Assembly: GCF_015244565.1 (NCBI RefSeq) | Contig: NZ_JABCQG010000008.1 | Span: 62,001-126,000 of the forward strand | DNA: 64,000 bases | DNA from: Gluconobacter vitians | GTDB lineage: Bacteria > Pseudomonadota > Alphaproteobacteria > Acetobacterales > Acetobacteraceae | Direction: 5' to 3' | Shown here: positions 1 through 9,112 of the stretch, in pieces | Numbering within the stretch: the stretch's first letter is position 1 | Layout: each line of letters starts with the position of its first letter | Position numbers and translations under genes: made by a program | Notes under the pieces: model-generated | Databases searched by the model: none | Seen by the model: only the letters and a program-made list of their open reading frames with translations | Told to the model about the DNA's origin: nothing

Positions 1-1
1 G

Positions 2-661
2 AACCTCACCAGCTACTGGGACCAGAATGTCGGCGCTTCGATGGGTTTCCTCGACCGCGTCGAGATCTCCTACACCCACAACTTCTTCCAGACCCGCGGC
101 ACCGGCGCAAAACTTGGCATCGGCAATGGCTACCAGTTCGATCTCGACGTCGCGGGTGCGAAGGTTCGCCTTTTCGGTCATGTCGCGGACAATACCCTGA
201 TCCCGCAGGTCGCCATCGGCGGCATGTACAAGCATGACAGTGATGGCAAGGTCATCCACGAAGTCGGCTCGATGCACACGGATGGTGGAGACGCCTATCT
301 CGCCGTCACCAAGCTGTTCCCGAAAGTCGGCATCCTGATCGACACCACCGTCCGCTTCACCAAAGGGAACGAGTGGGGCATCCTCGGCTTCGGCGGTGAC
401 AAGGACAACAACTATCATGCCCAGTTCGAAGGCTCACTCGGCTATTTGCCGTCCTTCATCCCCGGCCTGGTCGTCGGCGTCGAATACCGCACCAAGCCGC
501 GCAATCAGCGCTTCACCGACGAAAGCAACTGGTTCGACGTTTACACCAGCTATTTCGTCAACAAGCACCTGAACGTGACGCTGGCCTATGTGTCTCTGGG
601 TACGATCGCGACTTACAAGGATCAGACCGGCTTTTATTTTTCCGCCCAGACAGGATTCTGA
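2..661 (+). CDS. DUF3034 family protein, 3' part (5' end outside window)
   Basis: The reading frame is open from base 2, so the gene starts upstream of the window; about 219 C-terminal residues are visible. Alternating beta-strand pattern, frequent glycines and a terminal phenylalanine (ending QTGF) suggest a beta-barrel-like outer-membrane or secreted protein. The sequence resembles the DUF3034 family: motifs such as FLDRVEIS, LFGHV, FGGDKD and NKHLNVTLAYVSLG match what I remember of that family. Function is unknown. It runs convergently into the purine permease with a structured repeat between them. Confidence 0.8.
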   Translation, partial: NLTSYWDQNVGASMGFLDRVEISYTHNFFQTRGTGAKLGIGNGYQFDLDVAGAKVRLFGHVADNTLIPQVAIGGMYKHDSDGKVIHEVGSMHTDGGDAYLAVTKLFPKVGILIDTTVRFTKGNEWGILGFGGDKDNNYHAQFEGSLGYLPSFIPGLVVGVEYRTKPRNQRFTDESNWFDVYTSYFVNKHLNVTLAYVSLGTIATYKDQTGFYFSAQTGF

Positions 662-669
662 CGTGACGT

Positions 670-780
670 TCCGGGCTCTGCCCGGGCCCGGCAGGGATCT
701 CAATCCCTGCAGCCTGATTTCATGAATTGGTTTCCAAAGGCCCCCGGCCTTTGGCGGGTTTCAGGGCAGAGCCCTGAGCC
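670..780. repeat. Structured intergenic repeat, copy A
   Basis: This gap between convergent genes is nearly filled by an element that recurs at 40858-40963. It has two inner hairpins: GCAGGGAT (691-698) with ATCCCTGC (703-710), and CCAAAGG (734-740) with CCTTTGG (748-754). An outer perfect 11-base stem closes them: GGGCTCTGCCC (673-683) with GGGCAGAGCCC (764-774). The whole can fold as a three-way junction in RNA or as a cruciform in DNA. It may also end transcription from both sides. It resembles dispersed repeats I associate with acetic acid bacteria, which is an inference. Confidence 0.75.
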
Positions 781-2184
781 TCACCCCTCCCGGATCCGCT
801 CATCAATCAGCGCCTCACGCGGCACATCCGTCGCATACGCCGCCTCATGAATTGTCCGCTTCACGTTGAAAATCAGGTGCAGCAGGATCGCTGACAGGGA
901 CCCAAGCGTAATCCCGCTGCCAAACACGATCTTCGCCCACATCGGAAACGTATCGGAGATATGCGGCTGGGCCGTCGCCAGCATGCTCAGCCCGATGCTG
1001 GTGCCAACGATAATCACATTGCTCTGCCGGTTAAAATCCACCCGCGACAGCGTCTGCACCCCCACCACGGCCACGGTCGCGAACATCGCCAGCGCTGCCC
1101 CACCCAGAACCGGCAGTGGCACTGCAGCGACCAGCGCGCCCAGACGCGGCAGGCAGCCAAGCATCATCATGATGACCGCCGCAGCCGCCACGACCCAGCG
1201 GCTCTTCACTCCCGTCATCCGCACCAGACCAACATTTTCGGCAAAGCACGTATAGGGAAAGGAGTTGAGCACGCCGCCCAGCATGGTTGCGATCCCATCG
1301 GCACGCAGCGTGCGGGCAATGTCTTCGGACGTGATCGGCTTGTCGACGATTTCGCCCGTCGCATAGACGTTGCCGATCGTCTCGATCATGGAAATTGTCA
1401 TGACGATCACCATCGACAGGATCGAGACCGGATGAAATGTCGGCATCCCGAAATAGAACGGATGCGTGATGGACAGAAGCGGCGCAGATGCCACATCCCC
1501 GAAATTCGCATCCCCCAGCATCCAGGCCACCAGCGTGCCCAGAACCAGTCCGATCAGCACGGCGATCGTGGCAATAAACCCGCGGAACAGCCGCTGGATC
1601 ACCAGAATGGAGGCCAGTGTCCCCAGCCCGTACCAGATGCTCCGGAGCGGAACATGGTCCTGCATCACGGACGGACTGGCACCCGAGACAATGTCATTCG
1701 CCGCCACTGGTAGCAGCGCCAGACCGATGATGAGAATGATCGACCCCGTCACGACCGGTGGGAAAAATCGCACCAGCCCAGCAAAATGCCGCGCCATCAG
1801 GAGCGTCACGAACCCCGCCACGATGACGGACCCGTAAATGGACAGCAGCCCCGGCGTCCCGCCCCCGACAGCAGAACCAATCGCAATCATCGGCCCCACG
1901 GCCGTGAACGTCACGCCCTGCAACAGCGGCAGCCGAACCCCGACCGGGCCGAACCCCACCGCCTGAAGCAGCGACGCAATCCCGCAGGTGAACAGATCCG
2001 CATCAATCAGATGGATCAGCGTCTCGCGCGGCAGATGCAGCGCACCCGCCACGAGGATCGGTACGATAACCGCCGCCGAATAGAACGCCAGCACATGCTG
2101 CAATCCATAGGCCCCAAGCCGCCAGACCGGCAGTTTCTCGTCAACGGGATGCAGACCGGTCGTCGCGGCGTTCTCGGCAGTCAT
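781..2184 (-). CDS. NCS2 family purine (probable urate/xanthine) permease
   Basis: A 467-residue polytopic inner-membrane protein of the nucleobase:cation symporter-2 family, of normal length with about 14 hydrophobic segments. The NCS2 signature is present as ENVGLVRMTG near residue 316, the form with Glu seen in bacterial urate/xanthine members rather than uracil permeases. It is the last gene of the minus-strand purine operon, starting 9 bases after the HIU hydrolase stop, so urate uptake is the likely role. Xanthine or allantoin cannot be excluded from sequence alone. Confidence 0.9.
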   Translation of the reverse strand: MTAENAATTGLHPVDEKLPVWRLGAYGLQHVLAFYSAAVIVPILVAGALHLPRETLIHLIDADLFTCGIASLLQAVGFGPVGVRLPLLQGVTFTAVGPMIAIGSAVGGGTPGLLSIYGSVIVAGFVTLLMARHFAGLVRFFPPVVTGSIILIIGLALLPVAANDIVSGASPSVMQDHVPLRSIWYGLGTLASILVIQRLFRGFIATIAVLIGLVLGTLVAWMLGDANFGDVASAPLLSITHPFYFGMPTFHPVSILSMVIVMTISMIETIGNVYATGEIVDKPITSEDIARTLRADGIATMLGGVLNSFPYTCFAENVGLVRMTGVKSRWVVAAAAVIMMMLGCLPRLGALVAAVPLPVLGGAALAMFATVAVVGVQTLSRVDFNRQSNVIIVGTSIGLSMLATAQPHISDTFPMWAKIVFGSGITLGSLSAILLHLIFNVKRTIHEAAYATDVPREALIDERIREG

Positions 2185-2193
2185 GAAAAGCCC

Positions 2194-2526
2194 TCAGCTT
2201 CCGCGATAGGTGGAATATCCGAACGGCGCCGCCAGCAGTGGCACATGCGCATGGGCCTCCGCCGCCAGCCCGAACACGATCGGCACCACATCCAGAAATG
2301 GCGGATCGGACAGGACCTGACCGCCTTTGCGGAAGTAATCACTAATCCGGAACTCCAGACAATACGTCCCTTTCGAAACTGCAACATCCCGCAGTTCCGG
2401 GCAACGCCCATCCGTATTGGTCTGCCCTTCAAACAGAACCCGTTCCCCTTGCAGAAGACGCAGCTTCACACCTGCGGCCGGCTTGCCGGAAACCGTATCG
2501 AGAACATGCGTGGACAGAGAACTCAT
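2194..2526 (-). CDS. uraH: 5-hydroxyisourate hydrolase (transthyretin-like)
   Basis: A 110-residue protein that hydrolyses 5-hydroxyisourate, the first unstable product of urate oxidation, to OHCU. It shows the family hallmarks: an N-terminal STHVLDT, and the C-terminal tetrapeptide YRGS (residues 107-110), which is diagnostic of hydroxyisourate hydrolases as against true transthyretin. Length is standard for bacterial forms without a signal peptide, so it should be cytoplasmic. The start codon overlaps the preceding uraD stop by four bases (ATGA), indicating translational coupling. Confidence 0.95.
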   Translation of the reverse strand: MSSLSTHVLDTVSGKPAAGVKLRLLQGERVLFEGQTNTDGRCPELRDVAVSKGTYCLEFRISDYFRKGGQVLSDPPFLDVVPIVFGLAAEAHAHVPLLAAPFGYSTYRGS

Positions 2527-3047
2527 GACGCAACCAGATCCTTCAGACGAAGCGCTGCAATCGCATCAATCTGCGTCAGCGCCTCGGTCAGTTCCTTTTC
2601 GGGAGTGCCAGCCAGACGGCGCTCCATTTCATCCATGATAACGGTTTTCGCAGCTTTCCCGGGTGCGGCCACTTTGCGCACACAGATTACGAACGGCATG
2701 GAAAACCGCGCACGATACGCGTCATTCAGCCCCCGGAAACGCTCATATTCCGCAGGCGTCAGACGATCCAGCCCCGCCGACGCCTGTTCCGAAACGGAAT
2801 GTTCCGTCAGATCCGGATCAATCCCGGCCCGGTGCCCAAGCTCCGGATGCGCCCGCACCAGCGCAAGCTGCGCCTCTGCTCCCGCAGACCGTACAGTCTG
2901 CGCAAACGCGGACAGCATCGCGTCCAAATCCACAAAAGGCCGCGCCTTCAACGCTTCTTCCGCCACCCAGGGCGAATGTTCGTAAAGCCCACCGAACTGC
3001 GCGACAAACGCTTCATCCGACAGCGCATTGACGTCCGAAATCTTCAT
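2523..3047 (-). CDS. uraD: OHCU decarboxylase
   Basis: 2-oxo-4-hydroxy-4-carboxy-5-ureidoimidazoline decarboxylase, 174 residues, which gives S-allantoin. The active-site HPELG motif (a version of HPxLG) and the SEQ segment that follows are present. I chose the start at 3047 (MKISDVNAL) because it overlaps the puuE stop by four bases as ATGA; an upstream start at 3101 would add 18 residues unlike the family. Genes before and after supply the following and preceding pathway steps. Confidence 0.93.
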   Translation of the reverse strand: MKISDVNALSDEAFVAQFGGLYEHSPWVAEEALKARPFVDLDAMLSAFAQTVRSAGAEAQLALVRAHPELGHRAGIDPDLTEHSVSEQASAGLDRLTPAEYERFRGLNDAYRARFSMPFVICVRKVAAPGKAAKTVIMDEMERRLAGTPEKELTEALTQIDAIAALRLKDLVAS

Positions 3048-3955
3048 GCCGGATGCACAGACAGCCAGTGCCGCGCGATATCCAGCCGCGTCGCCACCCA
3101 CACATCCTCATGCTTCTGGATATGCTTCAGAAACTTCAGCAGTCCCATCGCACGCGCCGGTTTACCCGCGAGGCGACAATGCAGCCCGATCGACATCATC
3201 CGTCCGCCCTCGCGATACAGCATGTCGAATGCATCGCGCAGATAGACGAAGAACTGCTCGCCTTCCGTAAAACCGTTCAGCGCTGCGAACTTCATGTCAT
3301 TGGCATCAAGCGTATAGGGCACGATCAGCTGCGCACGGCCGTTGGTGCGCCCATTGGTCCGATCATAATACGGCAGATCATCCGCATAGGAATCGGCGTC
3401 GTAAACAAACCCGCCTTCCTCCGCGACCAGACGCGCCGTGTTTGGGCTCGTGCGTCCCTGGTACCAGCCCAGGGGCCGTTCACCGGTCACTTCGGTATGC
3501 AGCGCAATCGCCTCGCGGATATGCGCCCGCTCCACGTCTTCGGGGAAATCCTGATAATCGATCCAGCGCAGACCGTGAGACGCAATCTCCCAGCCACTCT
3601 CCTTCATGGCCGCCACAGCATCCGGATTGCGGGCCAGCGCCTTCGCCACGCCAAACACCGTCACCGGCATCCCGGCTTCATCGAACAGACGACGCAGCCG
3701 CCAGAACCCGGCCCGGCTGCCATATTCGTACAGGCTCTCCATCTGCGCACAGCGCGCGCCGATAATGGATTTCGTGCCAACCATTTCGGAGAGGAACGCT
3801 TCCGATCCCGCATCGCCATGCAGAACCGAGTTCTCGGCCCCTTCCTCGTAATTGATGACGAACTGCACGGCGATGCGCGCGCCATTCGGCCATTTCGGGT
3901 CAGGCGGCGTGCGGCCATAACCGATCATGTCCCGCGGGTAGCGGTCCTGCGTCAT
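3044..3955 (-). CDS. puuE: Allantoinase, PuuE type (polysaccharide-deacetylase fold)
   Basis: A 303-residue member of the metal-free allantoinase PuuE group, which has the polysaccharide-deacetylase fold and opens the allantoin ring to allantoate. The N-terminal signature YPRDMIGYGRTPP is typical. Start at 3955 (MTQDRYPRD) has GGGAGA just upstream; an in-frame start 18 bases earlier lacks one. It lies 14 bases after the flavoprotein gene in the same transcript. No allantoate-degrading enzyme is in this window. Confidence 0.93.
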   Translation of the reverse strand: MTQDRYPRDMIGYGRTPPDPKWPNGARIAVQFVINYEEGAENSVLHGDAGSEAFLSEMVGTKSIIGARCAQMESLYEYGSRAGFWRLRRLFDEAGMPVTVFGVAKALARNPDAVAAMKESGWEIASHGLRWIDYQDFPEDVERAHIREAIALHTEVTGERPLGWYQGRTSPNTARLVAEEGGFVYDADSYADDLPYYDRTNGRTNGRAQLIVPYTLDANDMKFAALNGFTEGEQFFVYLRDAFDMLYREGGRMMSIGLHCRLAGKPARAMGLLKFLKHIQKHEDVWVATRLDIARHWLSVHPA

Positions 3956-3969
3956 GGGTGTCTCCCTTC

Positions 3970-5415
3970 TCAAAGCACCGGCGGATCGAGGCTGACAAGT
4001 TCTTCCGTGTCATAGGCCAGCAGGCTCGCCAGATGCTTCTCCCCATCCTCGACGAACAGATCCCGCGCAATGCCCCGCGCCAGCTTCTCCACGCCAAAAC
4101 GCATCCCGCTGATGGACGCGCCGGAAAGACCCATGCTCGGCATGGCCCCGAACGTGAAATTGTAGATCGCCGCCAGCATCGGCGCCTTCGGATCTGCCTT
4201 GTCTTTTGGCAGAAACTGGAACCGCGCGCCCAGATACGGATGACTGCCCAGAAGCTCGCTTTCTTCACCAGCCGGCGGCGTGAAGTGATCGCGCCATAGC
4301 ATGACCGAAGACGCAAAATCCTGCGTTTCCGGCCGCTGCGACAAATCGATCGAGAACCCCGTCCCGATGATCAGGAAATCAAACCGCATCTCGCCCTGCG
4401 GCGTCGTCACCACGACCTCATCCCCGTCCATCCGCGTCGCCGTCCAGGGCGTTCCGGGATGGAAGGCGAAGTTCTCATGACGGCGACAGCGCCAGAACGT
4501 GTCCTGCGGCGGCGGCTGGTTCAGGCTGTAGATCTGTCGCATGAAACGCCAGCGCGTCAGATCCGGCAGCTCCGAGAAATGCGCGAGGAAACCCGCATTT
4601 TCCATCCAGCGGTACGGATTGATGGCCGGAATTTTCGCACGACGCAGGCACAGACCCACCCGCCCCGCACCCTTTTCCAGAGCCGTGGCGGCATTGTCGA
4701 ACGCTGAAGCCCCTGCGCCCAGAACACCGATCCGCTTGCCCTTCAGGGCCTCGAAATCAATGTCTTCATGCGTGTGCGCATAAACGGATTTCGGCAGCGT
4801 ATCGGAAATGAAGGCCGGCACATGCCACATCCCGCCGCCCTCGATGCCGGTCGCCAGCACCATCCGCCGCGCCAGACGTACCGTTTCCTGACCGGCCGCA
4901 TTGCGGAACGTCAGCCGCAGCAGCCCGTTGTCCCAGCCGACATGCACCAGTTCCTGATCGTTCACGACTGGGATGTCGAGCGTCTCCCGCACCCAGTCCA
5001 GATAGGCCTGCCAGTCATGGCGGGAAATCTTGTCCAGATCCTCCCAGGCCTTCGCTCCATAACGCGCCTCAAACCAGGACTGCGGCGTGAGATTCGGAAT
5101 CCCGAGGTCCGGCCCCGTCACATGCTTGGGCGTGCGCAGGGTAATCATGCGCGCAAACGTCACCCACGGTCCTTCGCCGCCTTTGGAAGCCTTTTCAAAC
5201 ACTTCCACATTGGTCACACCCTGCCGGCGCAGACCGAAGCAGGACGTGATGCCCCCCTGTCCCGCGCCAATGATGGCCACATCCAGAACCGCCTTCCCGT
5301 CCCGCTCCTGCGTCAGGCTCCAGTTGCCGGTCGCATAGCGGATTTTCGCCAGATCCTCCCGCACACGCTCCGAAAGCGCAGCCAGAGCATCGACGGGAGA
5401 AACGGTGGATGTCAT
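3970..5415 (-). CDS. FAD/NAD(P)-binding monooxygenase-like protein; candidate urate hydroxylase
   Basis: A 481-residue flavoprotein with two Rossmann dinucleotide motifs: GAGQGG at residues 50-55 for FAD and a second GAGASA mid-protein for NAD(P), plus a late IIGTGF strand as in Baeyer-Villiger and N-hydroxylating monooxygenases. It is the first gene of the purine operon. The operon has every step from 5-hydroxyisourate to allantoate but no classical uricase or HpxO-like protein, so this gene is the only visible candidate for oxidising urate. That assignment is inference from context. The start at 5415 (MTSTVSP) is chosen over 5487, which would add an unrelated Cys-rich leader. Confidence 0.8.
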   Translation of the reverse strand: MTSTVSPVDALAALSERVREDLAKIRYATGNWSLTQERDGKAVLDVAIIGAGQGGITSCFGLRRQGVTNVEVFEKASKGGEGPWVTFARMITLRTPKHVTGPDLGIPNLTPQSWFEARYGAKAWEDLDKISRHDWQAYLDWVRETLDIPVVNDQELVHVGWDNGLLRLTFRNAAGQETVRLARRMVLATGIEGGGMWHVPAFISDTLPKSVYAHTHEDIDFEALKGKRIGVLGAGASAFDNAATALEKGAGRVGLCLRRAKIPAINPYRWMENAGFLAHFSELPDLTRWRFMRQIYSLNQPPPQDTFWRCRRHENFAFHPGTPWTATRMDGDEVVVTTPQGEMRFDFLIIGTGFSIDLSQRPETQDFASSVMLWRDHFTPPAGEESELLGSHPYLGARFQFLPKDKADPKAPMLAAIYNFTFGAMPSMGLSGASISGMRFGVEKLARGIARDLFVEDGEKHLASLLAYDTEELVSLDPPVL

Positions 5416-5490
5416 GTGGTCAAATCCCAAAAAACCGGTACGGACAAAGCAGCATCCGGATGCCGCCAGATCGTCTTTCCGCAACAAAAT

Positions 5491-5505
5491 GACAGGTCAC
5501 CTGTC
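5491..5505. promoter_or_regulatory. Palindrome, candidate LysR-type operator
   Basis: A perfect inverted repeat GACAGGT-C-ACCTGTC lies between the divergent flavoprotein gene (start 5415) and the LysR gene (start 5589). This is where an autoregulating LysR protein would be expected to bind. Binding is inferred from position and symmetry only. Confidence 0.5.
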
Positions 5506-5588
5506 GGTCGGGATAGTTTCATACCGTTGTAAGGGCGTATACTCCATAAAAACGCATCTCCCGTTCGCAAAAAGAGAGCAGTTATTTC

Positions 5589-6497
5589 ATGCCTGTCTTC
5601 TCACGCTTCCTGCGTTACTTTCTTGCCGTTGCCCAGCACGGATCGATCCGCCGGGCCTCCGAACATCTGCGCATCGCCGCCTCGGCCATCGACCGGCAGA
5701 TCCTTCAGGGTGAAGAGTCCCTCGGCACCCCCCTGTTCGAGCGTCTCCCCACCGGCCTGCGCCTGACGGCAACCGGCGAACTGCTCTATGCGCATGGCAA
5801 ACAGTGGTCGCGGGATCTGACCAATATGTGCGTCCAGATCGAGGACATGCGCGGCCTGCGCCGGGGACAGGTGGACATCGCCGTCCCAGACGCCCTGACC
5901 CGCGGTTTCCTGCCCCGCCTGCTCCGCGCCATGCGCACGACCCATCCCGGCATCACCATCTGCACCCATGTCCTCGACAACAGCCGCATTCAGAATGCCC
6001 TGATCGACGGCTCGGTCGATGTCGCCCTGCTGCTCAATCCGACGCATGCCCGCGGCCTTCTGGTCCGGGCCCACAAGGATTTCCCGCTCGGATTCGTCTG
6101 CCTGCCAAACCATCCTGTTGCCGAACGCAAAAGCGCCCGCTTCAGCCTGGCCATGAACTATCCCATGATCATGCCCGAAGCCCCGCTCGCCCTTCAACGC
6201 CAGATCGAGATTCTCGAAATCGACAGCAATCTCGACATTCAGGCAGCTGCGACGTCCGACAATATCCAGATGATCAAGTCCCTGGTGCGTGAAGGTATCG
6301 GCCTTGGAATCCTGAGTGCGCTCGACGTTATGGACGAAGTCACCCGCGGTGAACTGGCCTTTATTCCCATTTCCAACCACGATCTCTCGCCCCTGACACT
6401 GGCTTTGTGCGTTGATCATTCCCGCCAGCTTTCGGGCGCCGCACGGCTGGTGATTTCCGAGCTTGAAAAAGAGTTCCTGTCTCCTGCCGCGCAGTAG
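5589..6497 (+). CDS. LysR-family transcriptional regulator
   Basis: A 302-residue LysR regulator. Residues 1-65 form the winged helix-turn-helix (FLAVAQHGSIRRASEHL, then PLFERLPTGLRLTATGE), followed by the periplasmic-binding-protein-like effector domain. It is divergent from the purine operon with 173 bases between start codons and a 15-base palindrome in the gap, so it probably controls that operon in response to a purine. The effector (urate, allantoin or other) cannot be told from sequence. Confidence 0.92.
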   Translation: MPVFSRFLRYFLAVAQHGSIRRASEHLRIAASAIDRQILQGEESLGTPLFERLPTGLRLTATGELLYAHGKQWSRDLTNMCVQIEDMRGLRRGQVDIAVPDALTRGFLPRLLRAMRTTHPGITICTHVLDNSRIQNALIDGSVDVALLLNPTHARGLLVRAHKDFPLGFVCLPNHPVAERKSARFSLAMNYPMIMPEAPLALQRQIEILEIDSNLDIQAAATSDNIQMIKSLVREGIGLGILSALDVMDEVTRGELAFIPISNHDLSPLTLALCVDHSRQLSGAARLVISELEKEFLSPAAQ

Positions 6498-6572
6498 CCT
6501 TGCAGCCCCTCGCATAATGCGGCCATTGGGAGACATAGACTGTCACATTTTTGCACCACCCTAAAAACGGCA

Positions 6573-6613
6573 ATGGCCTGCCCTGCATTTTATCTTTGAT
6601 GCAGATAGGCCAT
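6573..6613. terminator. Bipartite hairpin after LysR gene
   Basis: ATGGCCT (6573-6579) pairs with AGGCCAT (6607-6613), and CTGCAT (6583-6588) with ATGCAG (6599-6604). CCGTTTT follows. It may terminate the LysR transcript or sit in the leader of the TonB receptor gene that starts at 6692. Confidence 0.45.
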
Positions 6614-6691
6614 CCGTTTTACATCCACGTTTCGAATAAATACCGTTCCCAAAGTGAACCTTTCGTTTCGACAGGACAGGAGCCCGGCAGC

Positions 6692-9019
6692 ATGAAAGAC
6701 AACCGTTGGTCATCGGGCTACCGACGCCAGCTTCTTGCAGTCACCTGCCTTGCCGGCAGCGTCCTCGTCGCTTTCGGCACGAGCGCCCGCGCCGCGCAGG
6801 TAACGAAACATTCCGCTTCGCGACACCACGCGCCCGGACACAGCACGACGCGCCCTGCCACTACTCCGGTCCGCGCAAAGGCCTCCCCGCGCCCGCATGC
6901 GCTTGATGCCTCCGCTGCCGAAACGGTCTCCGTCACGTCCTCTCGCCGCGCCCTGAACGGTGGCGGCGGCATGATGCGCGTTGAGACGGCTCCCCATGCC
7001 GTCCAGACCGTCAGCAAGCAGTTCATCGACATGCGCGCGCCGACCAGCACCGCGCTTGACCTGGTCCAGAACCTGCCGAGCCTTAACGTCACCACCCCGG
7101 ATTCGTCGGGCATGGAAGGCGGACAGATCCAGTCCCGCGGCCTGACCGATCTCGATATGGGCCTGATGGTGGATGGAGCCCCCGCCGCAGCCGCCAAGTA
7201 TCTCAGCGAAAACGTCGATTCCGAAAACCTTGAGAGCGTCAGCGTCACGCCGGGTTCTTCCGCGACGGATCTTCCTGTCATGTCGGCTGCCGGTGGCGTC
7301 ATGGCCGAGGAAACCCGCACCCCTGCCCAGAAACGTGGTGGCCTGATCGACTTCTCCTACGGTACCAACAACCTGTCGCGCGAGTTCATCCGCCTCGAAT
7401 CCGGCGAGATCGGCCATAGCGGCGTGCGCGGCTATTTCTCGTTCTCCAACACGCATGCCCGATCCTGGATGGGCGCTGGCATCAACCAGCGCAAACATAT
7501 CGATTTCGGCCTGCAGAAAGACTGGAAGAACGGCTCCAATGCCAAGTTCTTCCTGTCCTGGAACTCGGCCGACTTCATCATCGACAACTACCCGACCTCC
7601 GACCAGTTCTTCCGCTACAAGCACACAGGTCAGGGCTATGGCCGTACGAACGACAAGACGAGCAACAACTACTGGGGCAACAATAACGATCACTGGAACC
7701 AGATCTTCATCTCGGCTCCGGTTCATATCGCCCTGCCATCCCGCCTGTCGCTCGACATCCACCCGTATTTCAGCTTCGGGCAGGGCTGGGACGCCTCGCC
7801 GGGTGGCACCACGACCGACGAGACCGGTGCCACGCGCGGCCTGACCAATTACTTCCTGCAGAACGAATACCGCTCGGTCGGTACGGTCGCGAAACTCAAC
7901 TGGGAAATCGACCGTCACAACACGTTCTCGGTCGGCTACTGGTATGAGAACACCCAGACGATCCAGTCCTACCCCACCAGCTATCAGATGCCGGACGGCA
8001 ATGCGGCCAGCCCGAACAACGCGGCCTATCTGATTTCTGCTGGCGACAAGCAGACGGCAGGTTACGAAATCCACTCGCTGTTCGTGCATGACACCGCCAA
8101 GTATTTCAACGATCACCTGACGATCGATGCCGGCTTCAAGTTCGTCATGACGAACATCTGGAACAAGGACTATTACGGCCGTCAGGAAGGCAACCGCACG
8201 GCACCCCTGCCGCAGCTTTCGATCGGCTATCGCATCAACAACCACCATCAGGTCTATCTGAACGTGGAAGGCGATTACCGTCAGCCCAGCGCGGTCGATC
8301 TCGGCTGGCTGTACACCAGTGTTGCGATCCCCAAGAACCAGTATTCCATCAAGGAAGAACTCGGCTACCGGTATCATGACGACCACATCATCGCGGACGT
8401 TGCCTTCTTCAACTACAACGTCACGAACCGCATCGTGGACCAGTATATCGGCATGAACAGCTACAAGCCGTTCAATGTTGGCAACCAGCAGATGCGCGGT
8501 TTTGACGTGATGGTCGCAGCACGTCCCATCCACGGCTTCAGCCCCTACGCCTCGATCGAATATCTGCACGCTTCGCAGGACAGCAACGTTTTCGATCCGT
8601 ATCTGAACACGATGCTGCATTCCAAGGGCACGCAGGCTGTCATGGCCCCGCATGTCATCGCGAATTTCGGCCTGACCTATACCTATAAGGGCTTCTTCGC
8701 GAACGGCTCCGTGCATTATACCGGCCCGCAATCCGTCAGCATCGCCGGCGACCAGCGTATTCCGGGCTATGTCACCGATACGCTCTCACTGGGCTATCAC
8801 TTCAAGCCGTTCATGTTCGCAAAGTCCCCGACCTTCCGCCTGAACTTCACCAACCTGACCAGTTCCGTCGTTCGCACCGGTGCCATGGGCGCAGTTTACA
8901 GCGCCAAGGACCCGAGCACCGTCTATAGCGGCAACATGGCGTCCTATACCGGCTACGGAAACTCCTTCATGGTCGCCCCGCGCTTTGCCATGACCGGCAC
9001 CGTCTCCACCGCCTTCTGA
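6692..9019 (+). CDS. TonB-dependent outer-membrane receptor
   Basis: A 775-residue TonB-dependent receptor. A signal peptide ends near residue 34 (SARA), then comes a His/Ser/Thr/Ala-rich linker, a TonB-box-like ETVSVTS, a plug domain (residues about 95-215) and a 22-strand barrel ending in aromatic TAF. Start at 6692 is preceded by AGGACAGGAG; an upstream in-frame start would displace the signal peptide. The substrate is unknown. A secreted cupin follows 93 bases downstream on the same strand. It is not clearly part of the purine operon. Confidence 0.92.
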   Translation: MKDNRWSSGYRRQLLAVTCLAGSVLVAFGTSARAAQVTKHSASRHHAPGHSTTRPATTPVRAKASPRPHALDASAAETVSVTSSRRALNGGGGMMRVETAPHAVQTVSKQFIDMRAPTSTALDLVQNLPSLNVTTPDSSGMEGGQIQSRGLTDLDMGLMVDGAPAAAAKYLSENVDSENLESVSVTPGSSATDLPVMSAAGGVMAEETRTPAQKRGGLIDFSYGTNNLSREFIRLESGEIGHSGVRGYFSFSNTHARSWMGAGINQRKHIDFGLQKDWKNGSNAKFFLSWNSADFIIDNYPTSDQFFRYKHTGQGYGRTNDKTSNNYWGNNNDHWNQIFISAPVHIALPSRLSLDIHPYFSFGQGWDASPGGTTTDETGATRGLTNYFLQNEYRSVGTVAKLNWEIDRHNTFSVGYWYENTQTIQSYPTSYQMPDGNAASPNNAAYLISAGDKQTAGYEIHSLFVHDTAKYFNDHLTIDAGFKFVMTNIWNKDYYGRQEGNRTAPLPQLSIGYRINNHHQVYLNVEGDYRQPSAVDLGWLYTSVAIPKNQYSIKEELGYRYHDDHIIADVAFFNYNVTNRIVDQYIGMNSYKPFNVGNQQMRGFDVMVAARPIHGFSPYASIEYLHASQDSNVFDPYLNTMLHSKGTQAVMAPHVIANFGLTYTYKGFFANGSVHYTGPQSVSIAGDQRIPGYVTDTLSLGYHFKPFMFAKSPTFRLNFTNLTSSVVRTGAMGAVYSAKDPSTVYSGNMASYTGYGNSFMVAPRFAMTGTVSTAF

Positions 9020-9112
9020 TTACCCACCGGTTCCCTGTTCCAAACCGGCTCTCCTCCAGCGCGTTGCTGCAAGACGGCACGCATACGCCCTTACGGGACG
9101 GAGGAGACCGCC

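Noticed and set aside
6710-8731. A 673-residue open frame opposite the TonB receptor gene
   Set aside because: It lies fully antisense to a well-supported receptor gene. Long antisense frames are common in GC-rich coding DNA, and it has no ribosome site or recognisable domain.
9027-9048. CCGGTT/AACCGG hairpin after the first TonB receptor gene
   Set aside because: Only six base pairs, no T run, and it lies before a probable co-transcribed cupin gene.
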